A stretch of 64,000 nucleotides of DNA from contig SCNS01000016.1 of NCBI GenBank assembly GCA_005503215.1, positions 1 through 64,000 of the forward strand, given 5' to 3'. Made by a program: the position numbers and the translations under genes. The DNA is from Sphingomonadaceae bacterium 3R27C6 (GTDB lineage Bacteria; Pseudomonadota; Alphaproteobacteria; Sphingomonadales; Sphingomonadaceae). This document shows positions 48,327 to 56,809 of this stretch, in pieces (positions within the stretch are counted from its first letter, which is position 1; each line of letters starts with the position of its first letter). The notes under the pieces are model-generated. The model did no database searches and was not told where the DNA came from. It saw only the letters and a program-made list of their open reading frames with translations.

Positions 48327-48884
48327 ATGGCTGGCAGCGTCAACAAGGTAATTCTCATCGGCAATCTCGGCGCCGATCCCGAAATCAAGTCGTTCCAGAA
48401 CGGCGGCAAGGTCGCGAATCTCCGCATCGCGACCTCCGAGCAGTGGAAGGACCGGATGACCGGCGAGCGCAAGGAGCGCACCGAGTGGCATCAGGTCGTG
48501 ATCAACGGCGAAGGGCTGATCGGCGTCGTCGAGCGCTATCTGAAAAAGGGTTCGAAGGTTTACATCGAGGGCTCGCTGCGCACCCGCAAATGGCAGGACC
48601 GCGACGGTAACGACAAATATACGACCGAGATCGTGATCGCGGGCATGGGCGGCACGCTGACCATGCTCGACGGTGCGCCGGGCGGCGGCGGTTCGCGCGG
48701 CGGCGGCGGCGGCGGTGACGAATGGAGCGGCGGTTCGTCGGGCGGTGGCTCGGGCGGCGGCTGGAACCAGGGCGGCGGCGGTTCGTCGGGTGGCTCGTCC
48801 GGCGGCGGCTTTGGCGGCGGTTCGGGCAGCGGCGGCGGACGTCCGCCGTTCGACGACGATCTGGACGACGACGTCCCGTTCTGA
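48327..48884 (+). CDS. ssb: Single-stranded DNA-binding protein
   Basis: 185 residues with AGCGGAGCGGAG before the ATG. The OB-fold (about 1-115) contains [31 protein letters not shown] and [18 protein letters not shown] long Gly/Ser-rich linker (about 118-172) follows, then the acidic protein-interaction tip DDLDDDVPF. The linker makes the DNA strongly repetitive (GGCGGC and TCGTCGGGC units). It coats ssDNA and recruits replication and repair proteins. Confidence 0.97.
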   Translation: MAGSVNKVILIGNLGADPEIKSFQNGGKVANLRIATSEQWKDRMTGERKERTEWHQVVINGEGLIGVVERYLKKGSKVYIEGSLRTRKWQDRDGNDKYTTEIVIAGMGGTLTMLDGAPGGGGSRGGGGGGDEWSGGSSGGGSGGGWNQGGGGSSGGSSGGGFGGGSGSGGGRPPFDDDLDDDVPF

Positions 48885-48900
48885 GGACGGACTTTAAGCG

Positions 48901-49368
48901 ATGACGGATATGATCACCGCCGCGGATGTCGCGCGCGGGGTATGCCGGCTGTTCGCGCAGGCGGGGCTGGTCGCGATCCCCGAGGTGCCGCTGCCCAACG
49001 GGCGGCGCACCGACCTCACCGCGATCGACGCCAAGGGCCAGATCACCATCGTCGAGATCAAGGTCAGCCGCGCCGACCTGCACGGCGACGGCAAATGGCC
49101 CGACTATTGCGACTGGTGCGACCGTTTTTACTGGGCGCTCGCATCGGGGCTCGACCCCGCAATCCTCGAGACCGAAGGCTATCGCCGCGAAACATCGGGG
49201 CTGATCGTCGCCGACCGTTATGGCGCGGCGGTGGTGCGTGAAGCGGCGAGCTGCAACCTCGCCCCCGCGCGGCGCAAGGCCGAGCTGCTGCGGATCGGGC
49301 GGCTCGCGATGCGGCGGTCGATGGTGGCGGCCGATCCCGAGCTGGCGGCCGGATGGATAGAAGGATAA
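48901..49368 (+). CDS. mmcB: MmcB-family DNA repair protein
   Basis: 155 residues, 16 bases after ssb. The PD-(D/E)XK-like core is visible: GRRTDLTAIDAKGQITIVEI with KVSRADLHGDGKWPDYCDW following, matching MmcB (Caulobacter), a LexA-regulated factor implicated in translesion synthesis by ImuB/DnaE2. The conserved Asp and Glu-x-Lys residues (D in RTDL, E-I-K) are present. No LexA box was recognised upstream. Adjacency to ssb fits a repair role. Confidence 0.88.
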   Translation: MTDMITAADVARGVCRLFAQAGLVAIPEVPLPNGRRTDLTAIDAKGQITIVEIKVSRADLHGDGKWPDYCDWCDRFYWALASGLDPAILETEGYRRETSGLIVADRYGAAVVREAASCNLAPARRKAELLRIGRLAMRRSMVAADPELAAGWIEG

Positions 49369-49448
49369 TTGTCGCCCCCGTGCAGGCGGGCGCCGTCATC
49401 GACCTTGCGCCATGTTTCCAGCGGCCCACGCCTTCGCGGGGGCGACGG

Positions 49449-50075
49449 TCAGGAACGCGCCTGCATCCGCGCGAGATAACGCGCGAGAATATCGATCTCG
49501 AGATTGACCGGACGCCCCGCCGCGGCTTCGTTCAGCGTCGTCATCTCCTGCGTGTGCGGGATGATGTTGAGCGTGAAATGCGCCTCGCCGCCCGGCTGGT
49601 CGGTCACTTCGTTGACCGTGAGCGACACGCCGTCGACGGTGATCGAGCCCTTTGGCGCGATATGCGGTGCGAGCGATGCGGGCGCAGCCACCGTGACCGT
49701 CACGCTGTCGCCGACGGGTTCGACCGACACGATGCGGCCGATGTCGTCGACATGGCCGGTGACGATATGCCCGCCCAGCTCGTCGCCGATCTTGAGCGCG
49801 CGTTCGAGGTTGAGGCGGCGCCCCTGGTCCCACATGCCGGGCGCGGTGCGTGCAAGCGTTTCGCCGCTCGCGTCGATCGCGAACCAGCCGGCGGGTCCGT
49901 TGCTGCCATCGTACACACCCTTGTCGACGACGGTGAGGCACGCGCCCGAGCAGGCGATCGAGGCGCCGATGTCGATGCTGCCGACATCATAGGCGGTGTC
50001 GATGACGAGCCGCGTGTCGCCGCGATCCTCGCGGCTGCGGATGGTGCCGATGTCGGTGATGATGCCGGTGAACAT
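49449..50075 (-). CDS. ribE: Riboflavin synthase alpha chain
   Basis: 208 residues. The two tandem lumazine-binding domains are visible: MFTGIITDIGTI with ACSGACLTV (about 1-97), and HIVTGHVDDIGRIVS with SITVDGVSLTVNEV (about 98-195). It dismutates two lumazines into riboflavin. Its start is eight bases after the ribD stop and both genes are co-oriented. The ATG is chosen by the invariant MFTG start. Confidence 0.96.
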   Translation of the reverse strand: MFTGIITDIGTIRSREDRGDTRLVIDTAYDVGSIDIGASIACSGACLTVVDKGVYDGSNGPAGWFAIDASGETLARTAPGMWDQGRRLNLERALKIGDELGGHIVTGHVDDIGRIVSVEPVGDSVTVTVAAPASLAPHIAPKGSITVDGVSLTVNEVTDQPGGEAHFTLNIIPHTQEMTTLNEAAAGRPVNLEIDILARYLARMQARS

Positions 50076-50083
50076 GGGGTGCG

Positions 50084-51058
50084 TTATCCTTCTCTGACGC
50101 GCTCGTAGACGTCGAGCCGGTCGCTGCCAAGCAGGCGGCTGTCGGCAAGGCGCCAGCGGCCGTGCGCGTCGGCGAGATCGGTCAGCCCGATGTCGCCGAG
50201 CGCGGACCTGCCACCGCCGATCAGGATCGGTGCGCGATAGAGCAGAAGCCGGTCGACGCGGTCGGCGGCGAGGAAGGCCGATGCCGCGCCGGCGCCGCCC
50301 TCGACCAAGATCGAATCGACATCGTCGATCGCTTCGGGCGAGGCGACGGCGGTCCAGCCTTCGGGCGCTTTGGCGCGGGTGAGCAAGAATTTGCGGGGGC
50401 TGCGGTCTTCGAGTCCCGGCAGCCGCACGTCGAGTTTCGGCGCATCGGTTTCGAACGTCCCGCGTCCGGCGAGGATCGCCTGATGGTTTGCACGCTCCAA
50501 ATGCCCGTGCGCGCGGGCGCGGTCGCCGGTGATCCAGCGGCTCGACCCGTCGGCGCGCGCGATGCAGCCGTCGAGCGAGGTCGCGAGCTTGAGCGTGACG
50601 AACGGCCGCCCCTCGGTGTGCCGCGTCCACCAGGGCGCCATCGCAGCGCGGGCCTTGGCGGGAAGGACGTTGAAGATGACCTCGATCCCCGCAGCCTGCA
50701 ACCGCGCAATCCCCTTGCCGTTGGTGCGCGTATCGGGGTCCTGCGCGGCGATCACGACGCGCGCGATGCCCGCGGCGATCAACGAATCGCTGCATGCCGG
50801 GCCGCGCGGGCTCGCGTGGGCGCAGGGTTCGAGCGTGACGTAAGCGGTCGCGCCGCGCGCCGCGTCGCCTGCGGCGGCGAGCGCCATCGCCTCGGCATGC
50901 GGCCGTCCGCCGGGCTGGGTCCAGCCGCGCGCGATAACCTTGCCCTGCCGGACGATCAGGCAACCGACATTGGGATTGGGCGCCGACGCCGGGCGGCCGC
51001 GCCGCGAGAGCGCGATGGCGACCGCCATCCAGTCGGCATCGGCGGGGCCGCGCTGCAT
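50084..51058 (-). CDS. ribD: Bifunctional riboflavin deaminase/reductase
   Basis: 324 residues. The N-terminal deaminase has the zinc site HAEAMAL and TLEPCAHASPRGPAC (His, two Cys). The reductase domain follows with FVTLKLATSLDGCIA, the GDRARAHGHLERANHQAIL stretch and DSILVEGGAGAASAFLAADR. It catalyses two steps between GTP cyclohydrolase II and lumazine synthase. A membrane protein gene ends four bases upstream, so all three minus-strand genes form an operon. No FMN riboswitch was found upstream. Confidence 0.95.
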   Translation of the reverse strand: MQRGPADADWMAVAIALSRRGRPASAPNPNVGCLIVRQGKVIARGWTQPGGRPHAEAMALAAAGDAARGATAYVTLEPCAHASPRGPACSDSLIAAGIARVVIAAQDPDTRTNGKGIARLQAAGIEVIFNVLPAKARAAMAPWWTRHTEGRPFVTLKLATSLDGCIARADGSSRWITGDRARAHGHLERANHQAILAGRGTFETDAPKLDVRLPGLEDRSPRKFLLTRAKAPEGWTAVASPEAIDDVDSILVEGGAGAASAFLAADRVDRLLLYRAPILIGGGRSALGDIGLTDLADAHGRWRLADSRLLGSDRLDVYERVREG

Positions 51059-51062
51059 ATGG

Positions 51063-51533
51063 TCAGTCGGCGGCTTTGGGCTGCGCGCCGCGCGCCGCGC
51101 GTTCGGCGAGCGTCGAGCGCGTCGCCACCGGCTCGGGCTTTTTCTTCGCCGCCGCGGCCGCCTCTTCGCCCAGCGTCTCGCGCGTCACCTTGTCGGCCTC
51201 GGCCGAATCATATTCGATGCCGAGGCTGTCGGCGAAGCGCTGATATTCGGCGCGCTTCTGGGCGTTCTGCCGCGTCGTTTCCTTGGCGCGCGCAACCCAG
51301 TCGGCGCGGATCTCGGCGGCGCTGCGGTTCGCGGTCCAATTCTCGAAATAGATGATCTGCTCTTTCGGCTTTTCATAGGGGATCAGATATTTCTCGACCC
51401 CGGTGAAAATCAGCCAGGTCAGCGCCAGCGCGACGCCCCAGATCGCCCAGCGATGCGGGCGCGGTTCGCGGATATAGGCCCAGAAATCGGACAGGCCGCC
51501 GCCGACATCCACTTTGTTGAACATTCCCATCAT
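51063..51533 (-). CDS. Single-pass membrane protein of unknown function, upstream of ribD
   Basis: 156 residues. A membrane segment (about 29-45, WAIWGVALALTWLIFTGV) follows a short cytoplasmic head, and the remainder is a charged helical region (possibly coiled-coil, about 60-140) rich in Glu, Arg and Ala. Three nearby in-frame ATGs (51533, 51530, 51524) are possible starts. It is the first gene of the ribD-ribE transcription unit. No family recognised; the context gives no clear clue. Confidence 0.65.
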   Translation of the reverse strand: MMGMFNKVDVGGGLSDFWAYIREPRPHRWAIWGVALALTWLIFTGVEKYLIPYEKPKEQIIYFENWTANRSAAEIRADWVARAKETTRQNAQKRAEYQRFADSLGIEYDSAEADKVTRETLGEEAAAAAKKKPEPVATRSTLAERAARGAQPKAAD

Positions 51534-51619
51534 CCCAATTTAGGCGATGTCGCGGTAATTTGCGAGGGGAAGCGACGCGCGCGAGGATTGCGCCAGATGA
51601 AGGATGTTAGCGTTCTCGA

Positions 51620-51662
51620 TTGCAAAAAATGCAACAGCAGATGTCCATTTCGCAGTTGCAAC
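51620..51662. promoter_or_regulatory. Cluster of TGCAA motifs, possible operator/promoter
   Basis: TTGCA-AAAAA-TGCAA (51620-51634) is a short inverted repeat, and GTTGCAAC (51655-51662) is a perfect palindrome that supplies a TTGCAA -35-like hexamer. An AATATG -10-like hexamer follows after 17 bases (51679-51684). Together they sit immediately upstream of the candidate small RNA. Confidence 0.35.
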
Positions 51663-51685
51663 ATTTTTGGTGCAGTGCAATATGA

Positions 51686-51749
51686 GCATGCCTTTTAGGC
51701 ATCCTCTCCCAAAACTTTCACGGGCCACCTTCGGGTGGCCCTTTTTTTT
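51686..51749 (+). ncRNA. Candidate small RNA with C-rich linker and strong terminator
   Basis: Two stem-loops flank a C/U-rich linker: a 6-base hairpin ATGCCT/AGGCAT (51688-51702), the linker with CCTCTCCC (51703-51710), then a terminator stem GGGCCACC/GGTGGCCC closed by TTCG and followed by eight T (51722-51749). No reading frame fits. The layout (short 5' hairpin, C-rich single strand, rho-independent terminator) is that of a trans-acting alphaproteobacterial sRNA, and the C-rich stretch could pair with Shine-Dalgarno regions. The 5' end is uncertain; no database comparison was possible. Confidence 0.55.
51722..51749 (+). terminator. Rho-independent terminator
   Basis: An 8-base perfect GC-rich stem with a stable TTCG loop and eight consecutive T is the strongest intrinsic terminator in the window. 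It points rightward, although no protein gene on the plus strand lies upstream within 2 kb, which implies a non-coding transcript. Confidence 0.85.
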
Positions 51750-51822
51750 GCCCGTTTTCGGGCACAAAACCTGACTTTTTTAGTCGAGAAATGCGATCCG
51801 GTTCGAATCACGCGGTCGCGAA

Positions 51823-52284
51823 TCAGTCCTGCGCGGGGGTCCGCGCTTCGAATCGCCTGACTTCAGCAATGAAGCTGCCCGGCAGCGGCGTCGGCGTCCC
51901 GCTGTCGGTGTCGAGATGGGCGTAGCTAATCTCGATATCGGTGAGCCGCTCATTTTCGCGGAAAATCCCGCAATGGACCGTGAAGTTCGTCCGCCCAAAG
52001 CGGCTGATTCGCGCCGCGATCGTGATCAGTTCGTCGAGTCGCGCCGGGGCGTGATAGTCGATCTCGCAATGCGTCTCGTGGATGTCTGTACCATATTGGT
52101 GAAAATAGGGTCCGGGCTGCCCCTCGCCGAGCGCGCGGAAATATTCGGTCACGCCGATATCGGCGTAGACGAGATAATTGGCGTTGAAGACGATATTCTG
52201 GCCGTCGATCTCGTTGAAGCGGACGCGAACGCGCTCCTGCACGCGGAAATCGGCGAGCGGCACGTCGCTGCGGACATCGGTCAT
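51823..52284 (-). CDS. Hotdog-fold acyl-CoA thioesterase
   Basis: 153 residues. The hotdog fold is indicated by RVRFNEIDGQNIVFNANYL (4-hydroxybenzoyl-CoA thioesterase-like N-terminal motif; the usual catalytic Asp is in FNEID), a helix VTEYFRALGE and strands HCEIDYHAPARLDELITIAA. Family members hydrolyse short or aromatic acyl-CoAs. It lies seven bases downstream of the aminopeptidase P gene on the same strand and may be co-transcribed with it. Confidence 0.83.
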   Translation of the reverse strand: MTDVRSDVPLADFRVQERVRVRFNEIDGQNIVFNANYLVYADIGVTEYFRALGEGQPGPYFHQYGTDIHETHCEIDYHAPARLDELITIAARISRFGRTNFTVHCGIFRENERLTDIEISYAHLDTDSGTPTPLPGSFIAEVRRFEARTPAQD

Positions 52285-52291
52285 GCGCGGA

Positions 52292-54130
52292 TCAAGCCGC
52301 GAGTGCGGTGGGGGCGCGGTCGAGCGGCGCGCACGCCGCTTCGAGCCAGGCCCGGTCGTCGCCGCTCATTCCGGGCGCGAGCTTTTCGAACACCGCGGCA
52401 TGATAGGCGTCGAGCCAGTCGGCCTCGGCACCCGACAGCAGCGCGGTGTCGACGAGGTTCTGCGCGATCGGGGTGAAGGTGATCGTCTCGAACCCCAGCA
52501 TATCCTCTTCGGCGCCGTCGATGCTTTGCGGCACCACGATCACCAGATTTTCGATGCGAATGCCGAACGCGCCCGCCTTGTAATAGCCAGGCTCGTTCGA
52601 GAGAATCATGCCCGCGTGCAGCGGCTCCTCGGTCCCCGCCTGCCCGCCCGCGGGCTTGGCGATACGCTGCGGCCCTTCGTGGACCGCCAGATAAGCGCCG
52701 ACGCCGTGGCCGGTGCCATGCGCATAATCGACCCCGTCGGCCCACAGATATTGGCGCGCGAGGATGTCGAGCTGGCTGCCGCGTGTCCCCTTGGGGAAGC
52801 GCGCGGTCGCGAGCGCGATATGCCCCTTGAGCACCTGCGTGAAGCGGCGGCGCATTTCGGCGGTCGGCACGCCGATCGCGATCGTGCGCGTGATGTCGGT
52901 GGTGCCGTCGGCGTACTGCCCGCCTGAATCGACGAGATAGAGCGTGCCCGTTTCGATCGCGCGGTTCGTGGTCGCGTCGACCTTGTAATGCGGCAGCGCG
53001 CCGTTCGGACCCGCCGCCGAGATGGTGTCGAAGCTCAGATCGACGAGCGCGCCATTGGCGTCGCGAAATTCGCGCAGCTTCGCCGCGGCGCCGAGTTCAT
53101 CGAGCCCGCCCAGCGGCGCGACATCCTCCATCCATTGCAGGAAGCGCGACACCGCGACGCCGTCGCGGACGTGCGCGGCGCGCGTGCCGTTCAGCTCGGT
53201 GTCGTTCTTGATCGCCTTGGGCAGCACCGCGGGGTCGCGGTGGCGTTCGATCTTCGCGCCGGCAGCTTCCAATGCGGTAAAGATCGCCGCGACGGCGCGG
53301 TCGGGGTCGACCGCGACCTTCTTGTCCTTGAGATCGGCGAGCGCGGCCTCGAACGCGTCGCGGTCGTGGATGCGCACGCTGTTGCCGAGATGCGCGCGCA
53401 CCGCGTCGGTGACCTTTTCGGGCGCGATGAACAGGTCGGCGGTGGCGTCGGCGTGGAGCAGCGCGAAGGCGAGCCCGACGGGCGTGTGGCTGACGTCAGA
53501 CCCGCGGATGTTGAAGGTCCACGCGACCGAATCGAGCGCGGTCATCACCGTCGTGTCGAGACCCTTCGCCTTGAGCCAGTCGGCGATCACGGCGCGCTTG
53601 TCGGTCGCGGCCTGCCCCGCGAGCTTGGTGTCATAGACCGTCACCGCAGCGGCGCTCGGCGCCGGCTGGTCGTCCCACGCGGCGTCGAGCGGGTTGTCGT
53701 CGACCGCGACGAGCTGCGCGCCCTTGTCGGCGAGCGCCTTACCGAGACCGCGCGCCCAGTCGATGCCGTGGAGCCAGGGGTCGAAACCGATCTTCTGCCC
53801 CGCGCTGACGTTGGCGCCGAGCCATTCGGCAACGCTCGACTGCGGCACGCCGACATAGTCGAACAGCGACCCGTCGACCTGATCGCGGACCTGCACCGTA
53901 TAGCGCCCGTCGACGAACACCGCGGCCTTCGCCGGCAGCACCGCCGCGGTCCCCGCCGAGCCGCCAAAGCCCGTCAGCCACGCCATGCGCTGCGCATAGT
54001 CGCCGACATATTCGCTCATATGCTCGTCGCTGATCGGCACGACAAAGCCGTCGAGACCGCGCGCGGCAAGTTCGGCGCGGACGCGAGCGAGGCGCTCTGC
54101 GTATACCGATTGGGGGACGGGGCTGGACAT
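52292..54130 (-). CDS. Aminopeptidase P family protein (Xaa-Pro aminopeptidase, long form)
   Basis: 612 residues, the size of the three-domain long aminopeptidase P. Two creatinase-like N-terminal domains (about 1-310) precede the M24B pita-bread catalytic domain. The dinuclear metal ligands are in place: YLVDSGGQYADGTTDITRT (two Asp), AHGTGHGVGAYLAVHEGP (His) and NEPGYY...IRIENL (two Glu). It removes N-terminal residues preceding proline; no signal peptide indicates a cytoplasmic location. Divergent from the oligopeptidase gene with a 68-base shared region. Confidence 0.93.
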   Translation of the reverse strand: MSSPVPQSVYAERLARVRAELAARGLDGFVVPISDEHMSEYVGDYAQRMAWLTGFGGSAGTAAVLPAKAAVFVDGRYTVQVRDQVDGSLFDYVGVPQSSVAEWLGANVSAGQKIGFDPWLHGIDWARGLGKALADKGAQLVAVDDNPLDAAWDDQPAPSAAAVTVYDTKLAGQAATDKRAVIADWLKAKGLDTTVMTALDSVAWTFNIRGSDVSHTPVGLAFALLHADATADLFIAPEKVTDAVRAHLGNSVRIHDRDAFEAALADLKDKKVAVDPDRAVAAIFTALEAAGAKIERHRDPAVLPKAIKNDTELNGTRAAHVRDGVAVSRFLQWMEDVAPLGGLDELGAAAKLREFRDANGALVDLSFDTISAAGPNGALPHYKVDATTNRAIETGTLYLVDSGGQYADGTTDITRTIAIGVPTAEMRRRFTQVLKGHIALATARFPKGTRGSQLDILARQYLWADGVDYAHGTGHGVGAYLAVHEGPQRIAKPAGGQAGTEEPLHAGMILSNEPGYYKAGAFGIRIENLVIVVPQSIDGAEEDMLGFETITFTPIAQNLVDTALLSGAEADWLDAYHAAVFEKLAPGMSGDDRAWLEAACAPLDRAPTALAA

Positions 54131-54198
54131 GGTCGCTTCCTTGTTCCTACATCGTAGGCGATCCCGCCCAATCGGGCGACACCGCGGGGGATTTTTCG

Positions 54199-56361
54199 AT
54201 GCGCGCTATTTGGATGTTTCTGGCAGCAATTGCCACCCCGCTTGTCGCATCGCCCGCCCTGTTCGCCAAAGAGAAAGATGCCGCATTGACCAGCCCGATC
54301 CCTGCCCTGCCCGCCGCCCCCGTCGCGGGAAAGCGTCCGCATGAAGTGACGCTGCACGGCAAGACGCTCTCCGACCCGTACCACTGGCTGAAGGATGAGA
54401 GCTATCCGACGATCGATGACAAGGATGTGCTCGATTATGTGAAGGCCGAGAATGCCTATTTCGACGCCGCGATGAAGCCGCATGCGGCGCTGGTCGAAAC
54501 GATCTTCCAGGAGATGAAGGGGCGGATCAAGGAAGCCGATTCGAGCGTGCCGCAGAAGGACGGCGACTGGGTCTATTGGGTCGAATTTGAAGAGGGCGCC
54601 GAATATAAGAAATGGTATCGTAAACCCGCCGCTGGCGGGGACGCGATCCTGATCCTCGACGAGGTCGCGATGGCCGCGGGCAAGGAATATTTCCGCCTGT
54701 CCGACGTGTCGGTCAGCCCCGACGGCAAGCTGATGGCCTATGCCGTCGACGACAATGGCTCCGAACGCTTCGAGGTGCGCTTCAAGAATCTGCTGACCGG
54801 CGAGGCGCTCCCCGACGTCATTCCGGGCACGCTGTCGTCGCTGGTGTGGACCGCGAAGAATGACGCGCTGCTGTACGGTCTCGCGAACGAGAATTGGCGC
54901 ACCGACAATGTCCGGCTGCACAAGCTCGGCACTCCGGTCGCCGAGGATAAATTGCTCTACAAGGAGGCCGACATCGGTTTCGGCGTCGGAATCGGCAAGA
55001 CCGCCGCCGACAATTATATTGTCATCGCGACGGGCGATAACGAGACGAGCGAGGTCTATCTGCTCCCCGCCGACAATCCCGAGGCGAAGATGCAGCTCGT
55101 GTCGGCGCGCAAGAAGGGCCGCGAATATAGCGTCGATGAGCGCGATGGGACGCTCTATGTCTATACCAACGACGAGCATCCCAATTTCCGCGTCGCGACC
55201 GCGAGCGTGAAGAAACCCGATGCGTGGAAGACGCTGATCCCCGGATCGGACGCGAGCTACATCACCGGGCTTTCGGTCTTCCGCGACTATTTCGTGCTCG
55301 AAACGCGCGAGAAGGGCGTCGATCAGGTCGATATCCGCCAATATGACGCGCCGCTGACCCCCGGCCGGATCCAGTTTCCCGAAGCGACTTATGTCGCGGG
55401 ACTCGGCGACAATCCCGAATATCATCAGGACAAGCTGCGGCTCGATTATGAATCGATGGTCACCCCCGACACGGTGTTCGATTACGACTTGGCCGGCGGC
55501 AAGCTCGAAACGCTGAAGGTGCAGGAAATTCCATCCGGTTATAATCATGACGATTATGTAACCGAATTGGTAAGCATGCCTTCACGCGACGGCACCCCGG
55601 TTCCGGTGTCGCTCGTCTACAAGAAGGGCACGCCGCGCGACGGCAGCGCGCCGATGCACCTCTATGTCTATGGCAGCTATGGCTACCGCGTCCCGCCGGG
55701 CTTCTCGACGACGCGTTTGAGCCTTGTCGATCGCGGCATGATCTATGCGATCGCGCATGTCCGCGGCGGCGACGACCTCGGCCGCGCCTGGTATCTCGCG
55801 GGCAAGACGACCGAGCGCAAGAACACGTTCAACGACTTCATCGACGTCGCCAAGGGCCTGATCGCGGCGAAATATACGAGCGCGGGCAAGATTTCGATCG
55901 AAGGCCGCTCGGCGGGCGGACAGGTGATGGGCGCGGTCTATAATCAGGCCCCCGAGCTGTGGGGCGCGGTGCTCGCGGGCGTGCCCTTCGTCGATGTGAT
56001 CAACACGATGGTCGACAAGGACCTGCCGCTCACCCCCGGCGAATGGCCCGAATGGGGCAATCCGATCACCGACAAGGCCGCGTTCGACTATATGCTGAGC
56101 TACAGCCCGTACGACAATGTGACCGCGAAAGCCTATCCGCCGATGCTGGTGTCGGCGGGGCTCAACGACCCGCGCGTGACCTATTGGGAGCCCGCCAAAT
56201 GGGTCGCCAAGCTCCGCGCGACGCGCACCAACGACGCGGCGCTGCTGCTGCGCACCAACATGGGCGCGGGCCACGCCGGCAAATCGGGCCGCTGGGGCGC
56301 GCTGCGCGAGGATGCCGAGGAGTTTGCGTTCGTGCTGACGCAGCTGGGGGTGGAGAAATAA
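54199..56361 (+). CDS. ptrB: Oligopeptidase B (S9 family serine peptidase) with signal peptide
   Basis: 720 residues. The first 24 residues (MRAIWMFLAAIATPLVASPA) form a probable signal peptide, so this copy acts in the periplasm, unlike the cytosolic E. coli enzyme. A beta-propeller gate domain (about 80-440) precedes the alpha/beta hydrolase. Catalytic Ser571 (GRSAGG), Asp657 (GLNDPRV) and His692 (GAGHAGKSG) are intact. The enzyme cleaves short peptides after basic residues. Confidence 0.93.
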   Translation: MRAIWMFLAAIATPLVASPALFAKEKDAALTSPIPALPAAPVAGKRPHEVTLHGKTLSDPYHWLKDESYPTIDDKDVLDYVKAENAYFDAAMKPHAALVETIFQEMKGRIKEADSSVPQKDGDWVYWVEFEEGAEYKKWYRKPAAGGDAILILDEVAMAAGKEYFRLSDVSVSPDGKLMAYAVDDNGSERFEVRFKNLLTGEALPDVIPGTLSSLVWTAKNDALLYGLANENWRTDNVRLHKLGTPVAEDKLLYKEADIGFGVGIGKTAADNYIVIATGDNETSEVYLLPADNPEAKMQLVSARKKGREYSVDERDGTLYVYTNDEHPNFRVATASVKKPDAWKTLIPGSDASYITGLSVFRDYFVLETREKGVDQVDIRQYDAPLTPGRIQFPEATYVAGLGDNPEYHQDKLRLDYESMVTPDTVFDYDLAGGKLETLKVQEIPSGYNHDDYVTELVSMPSRDGTPVPVSLVYKKGTPRDGSAPMHLYVYGSYGYRVPPGFSTTRLSLVDRGMIYAIAHVRGGDDLGRAWYLAGKTTERKNTFNDFIDVAKGLIAAKYTSAGKISIEGRSAGGQVMGAVYNQAPELWGAVLAGVPFVDVINTMVDKDLPLTPGEWPEWGNPITDKAAFDYMLSYSPYDNVTAKAYPPMLVSAGLNDPRVTYWEPAKWVAKLRATRTNDAALLLRTNMGAGHAGKSGRWGALREDAEEFAFVLTQLGVEK

Positions 56362-56369
56362 TCACAAAC

Positions 56370-56443
56370 GTCATCATTCCCGCGAGAGCGGAAACCCAGT
56401 TCAGACGGTTGCTCGCTGGGTTCCCGCTTTCGCGGGAATGACG
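56370..56443. repeat. REP-like inverted pair, second example (CCCAG-tailed hairpins)
   Basis: Two arms (56370-56399 and 56416-56443) are imperfect reverse complements around a 16-base spacer. Each is itself a hairpin: a TTCCCGC stem, a GAGA loop in the first arm and TTTC in the second, a GCGG partner, and a CCCAG end (CTGGG in the second). The shape and the CCCAG tail match the pair at 24052-24130, with a different stem sequence. It lies between the oligopeptidase gene and a convergent hypothetical. Confidence 0.7.
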
Positions 56444-56467
56444 ATATTTTGGATGATGCGTAAGCGC

Positions 56468-56809
56468 CTAGGCGTCCTTGCCCAGCCGCTGTAGCCAAGC
56501 CTTGGCCTGCTTGGGTTCACCCGGAGCGTTCGTTGAGACTGGGCCGCGCGATGCCTCGAACTCCTCGTGCAACGCGAATGGCTGCAATCCCAACTGATCG
56601 CGTATCTGGTCAATTTCGTCGCCCCGGTCGCACAGGTCCGTGACGACGGGCTCCCATTTGGCGCGTGTCGCGCGGTCCTGGTTGTGACCGAACAGGCCCC
56701 ACGAGCCACCAGCAACCCTGCGCAACGCGTCCAGCAAGACAGCCTCGTATTCGGCCTCCAACTCGAGACGACGGGTGTCGAGGCGCTCGAGGCGGTCCGC
56801 CCTGCTCAT
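56468..56809 (-). CDS. Small conserved-looking protein of unknown function
   Basis: 113 residues, predicted mostly helical, beginning MSRADRLERLDTRRLELEAE and containing WGLFGHNQDRATRAKWEPVV and EPKQAKAWLQRLGKDA. No signal peptide or membrane segment. The stretches look like a soluble protein seen across sphingomonads, but no function is known. Its start codon overlaps the stop of the HAD phosphatase gene at 56809, so the two are co-translated. Confidence 0.7.
   Translation of the reverse strand: MSRADRLERLDTRRLELEAEYEAVLLDALRRVAGGSWGLFGHNQDRATRAKWEPVVTDLCDRGDEIDQIRDQLGLQPFALHEEFEASRGPVSTNAPGEPKQAKAWLQRLGKDA

Noticed and set aside
46104..48491. 795-residue minus-strand frame across feoAB
   Set aside because: Antisense to feoA and feoB, which show complete motifs; the composition is His/Asp/Arg-rich shadow sequence.
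48670..48840. Repetitive GGC/TCG units in ssb
   Set aside because: This is the codon-level trace of the Gly/Ser-rich linker in SSB, not a tandem DNA repeat of independent interest or a CRISPR array.
51786..51812. tRNA T-arm-like GGTTCGAATC
   Set aside because: The flanking bases do not form a five-base T stem, and no acceptor, D or anticodon arm is present upstream or downstream.
51534..51822. FMN riboswitch upstream of the ribD operon
   Set aside because: The minus-strand sequence lacks the conserved RFN helices and their characteristic loops; the strong structure here is a plus-strand terminator instead.
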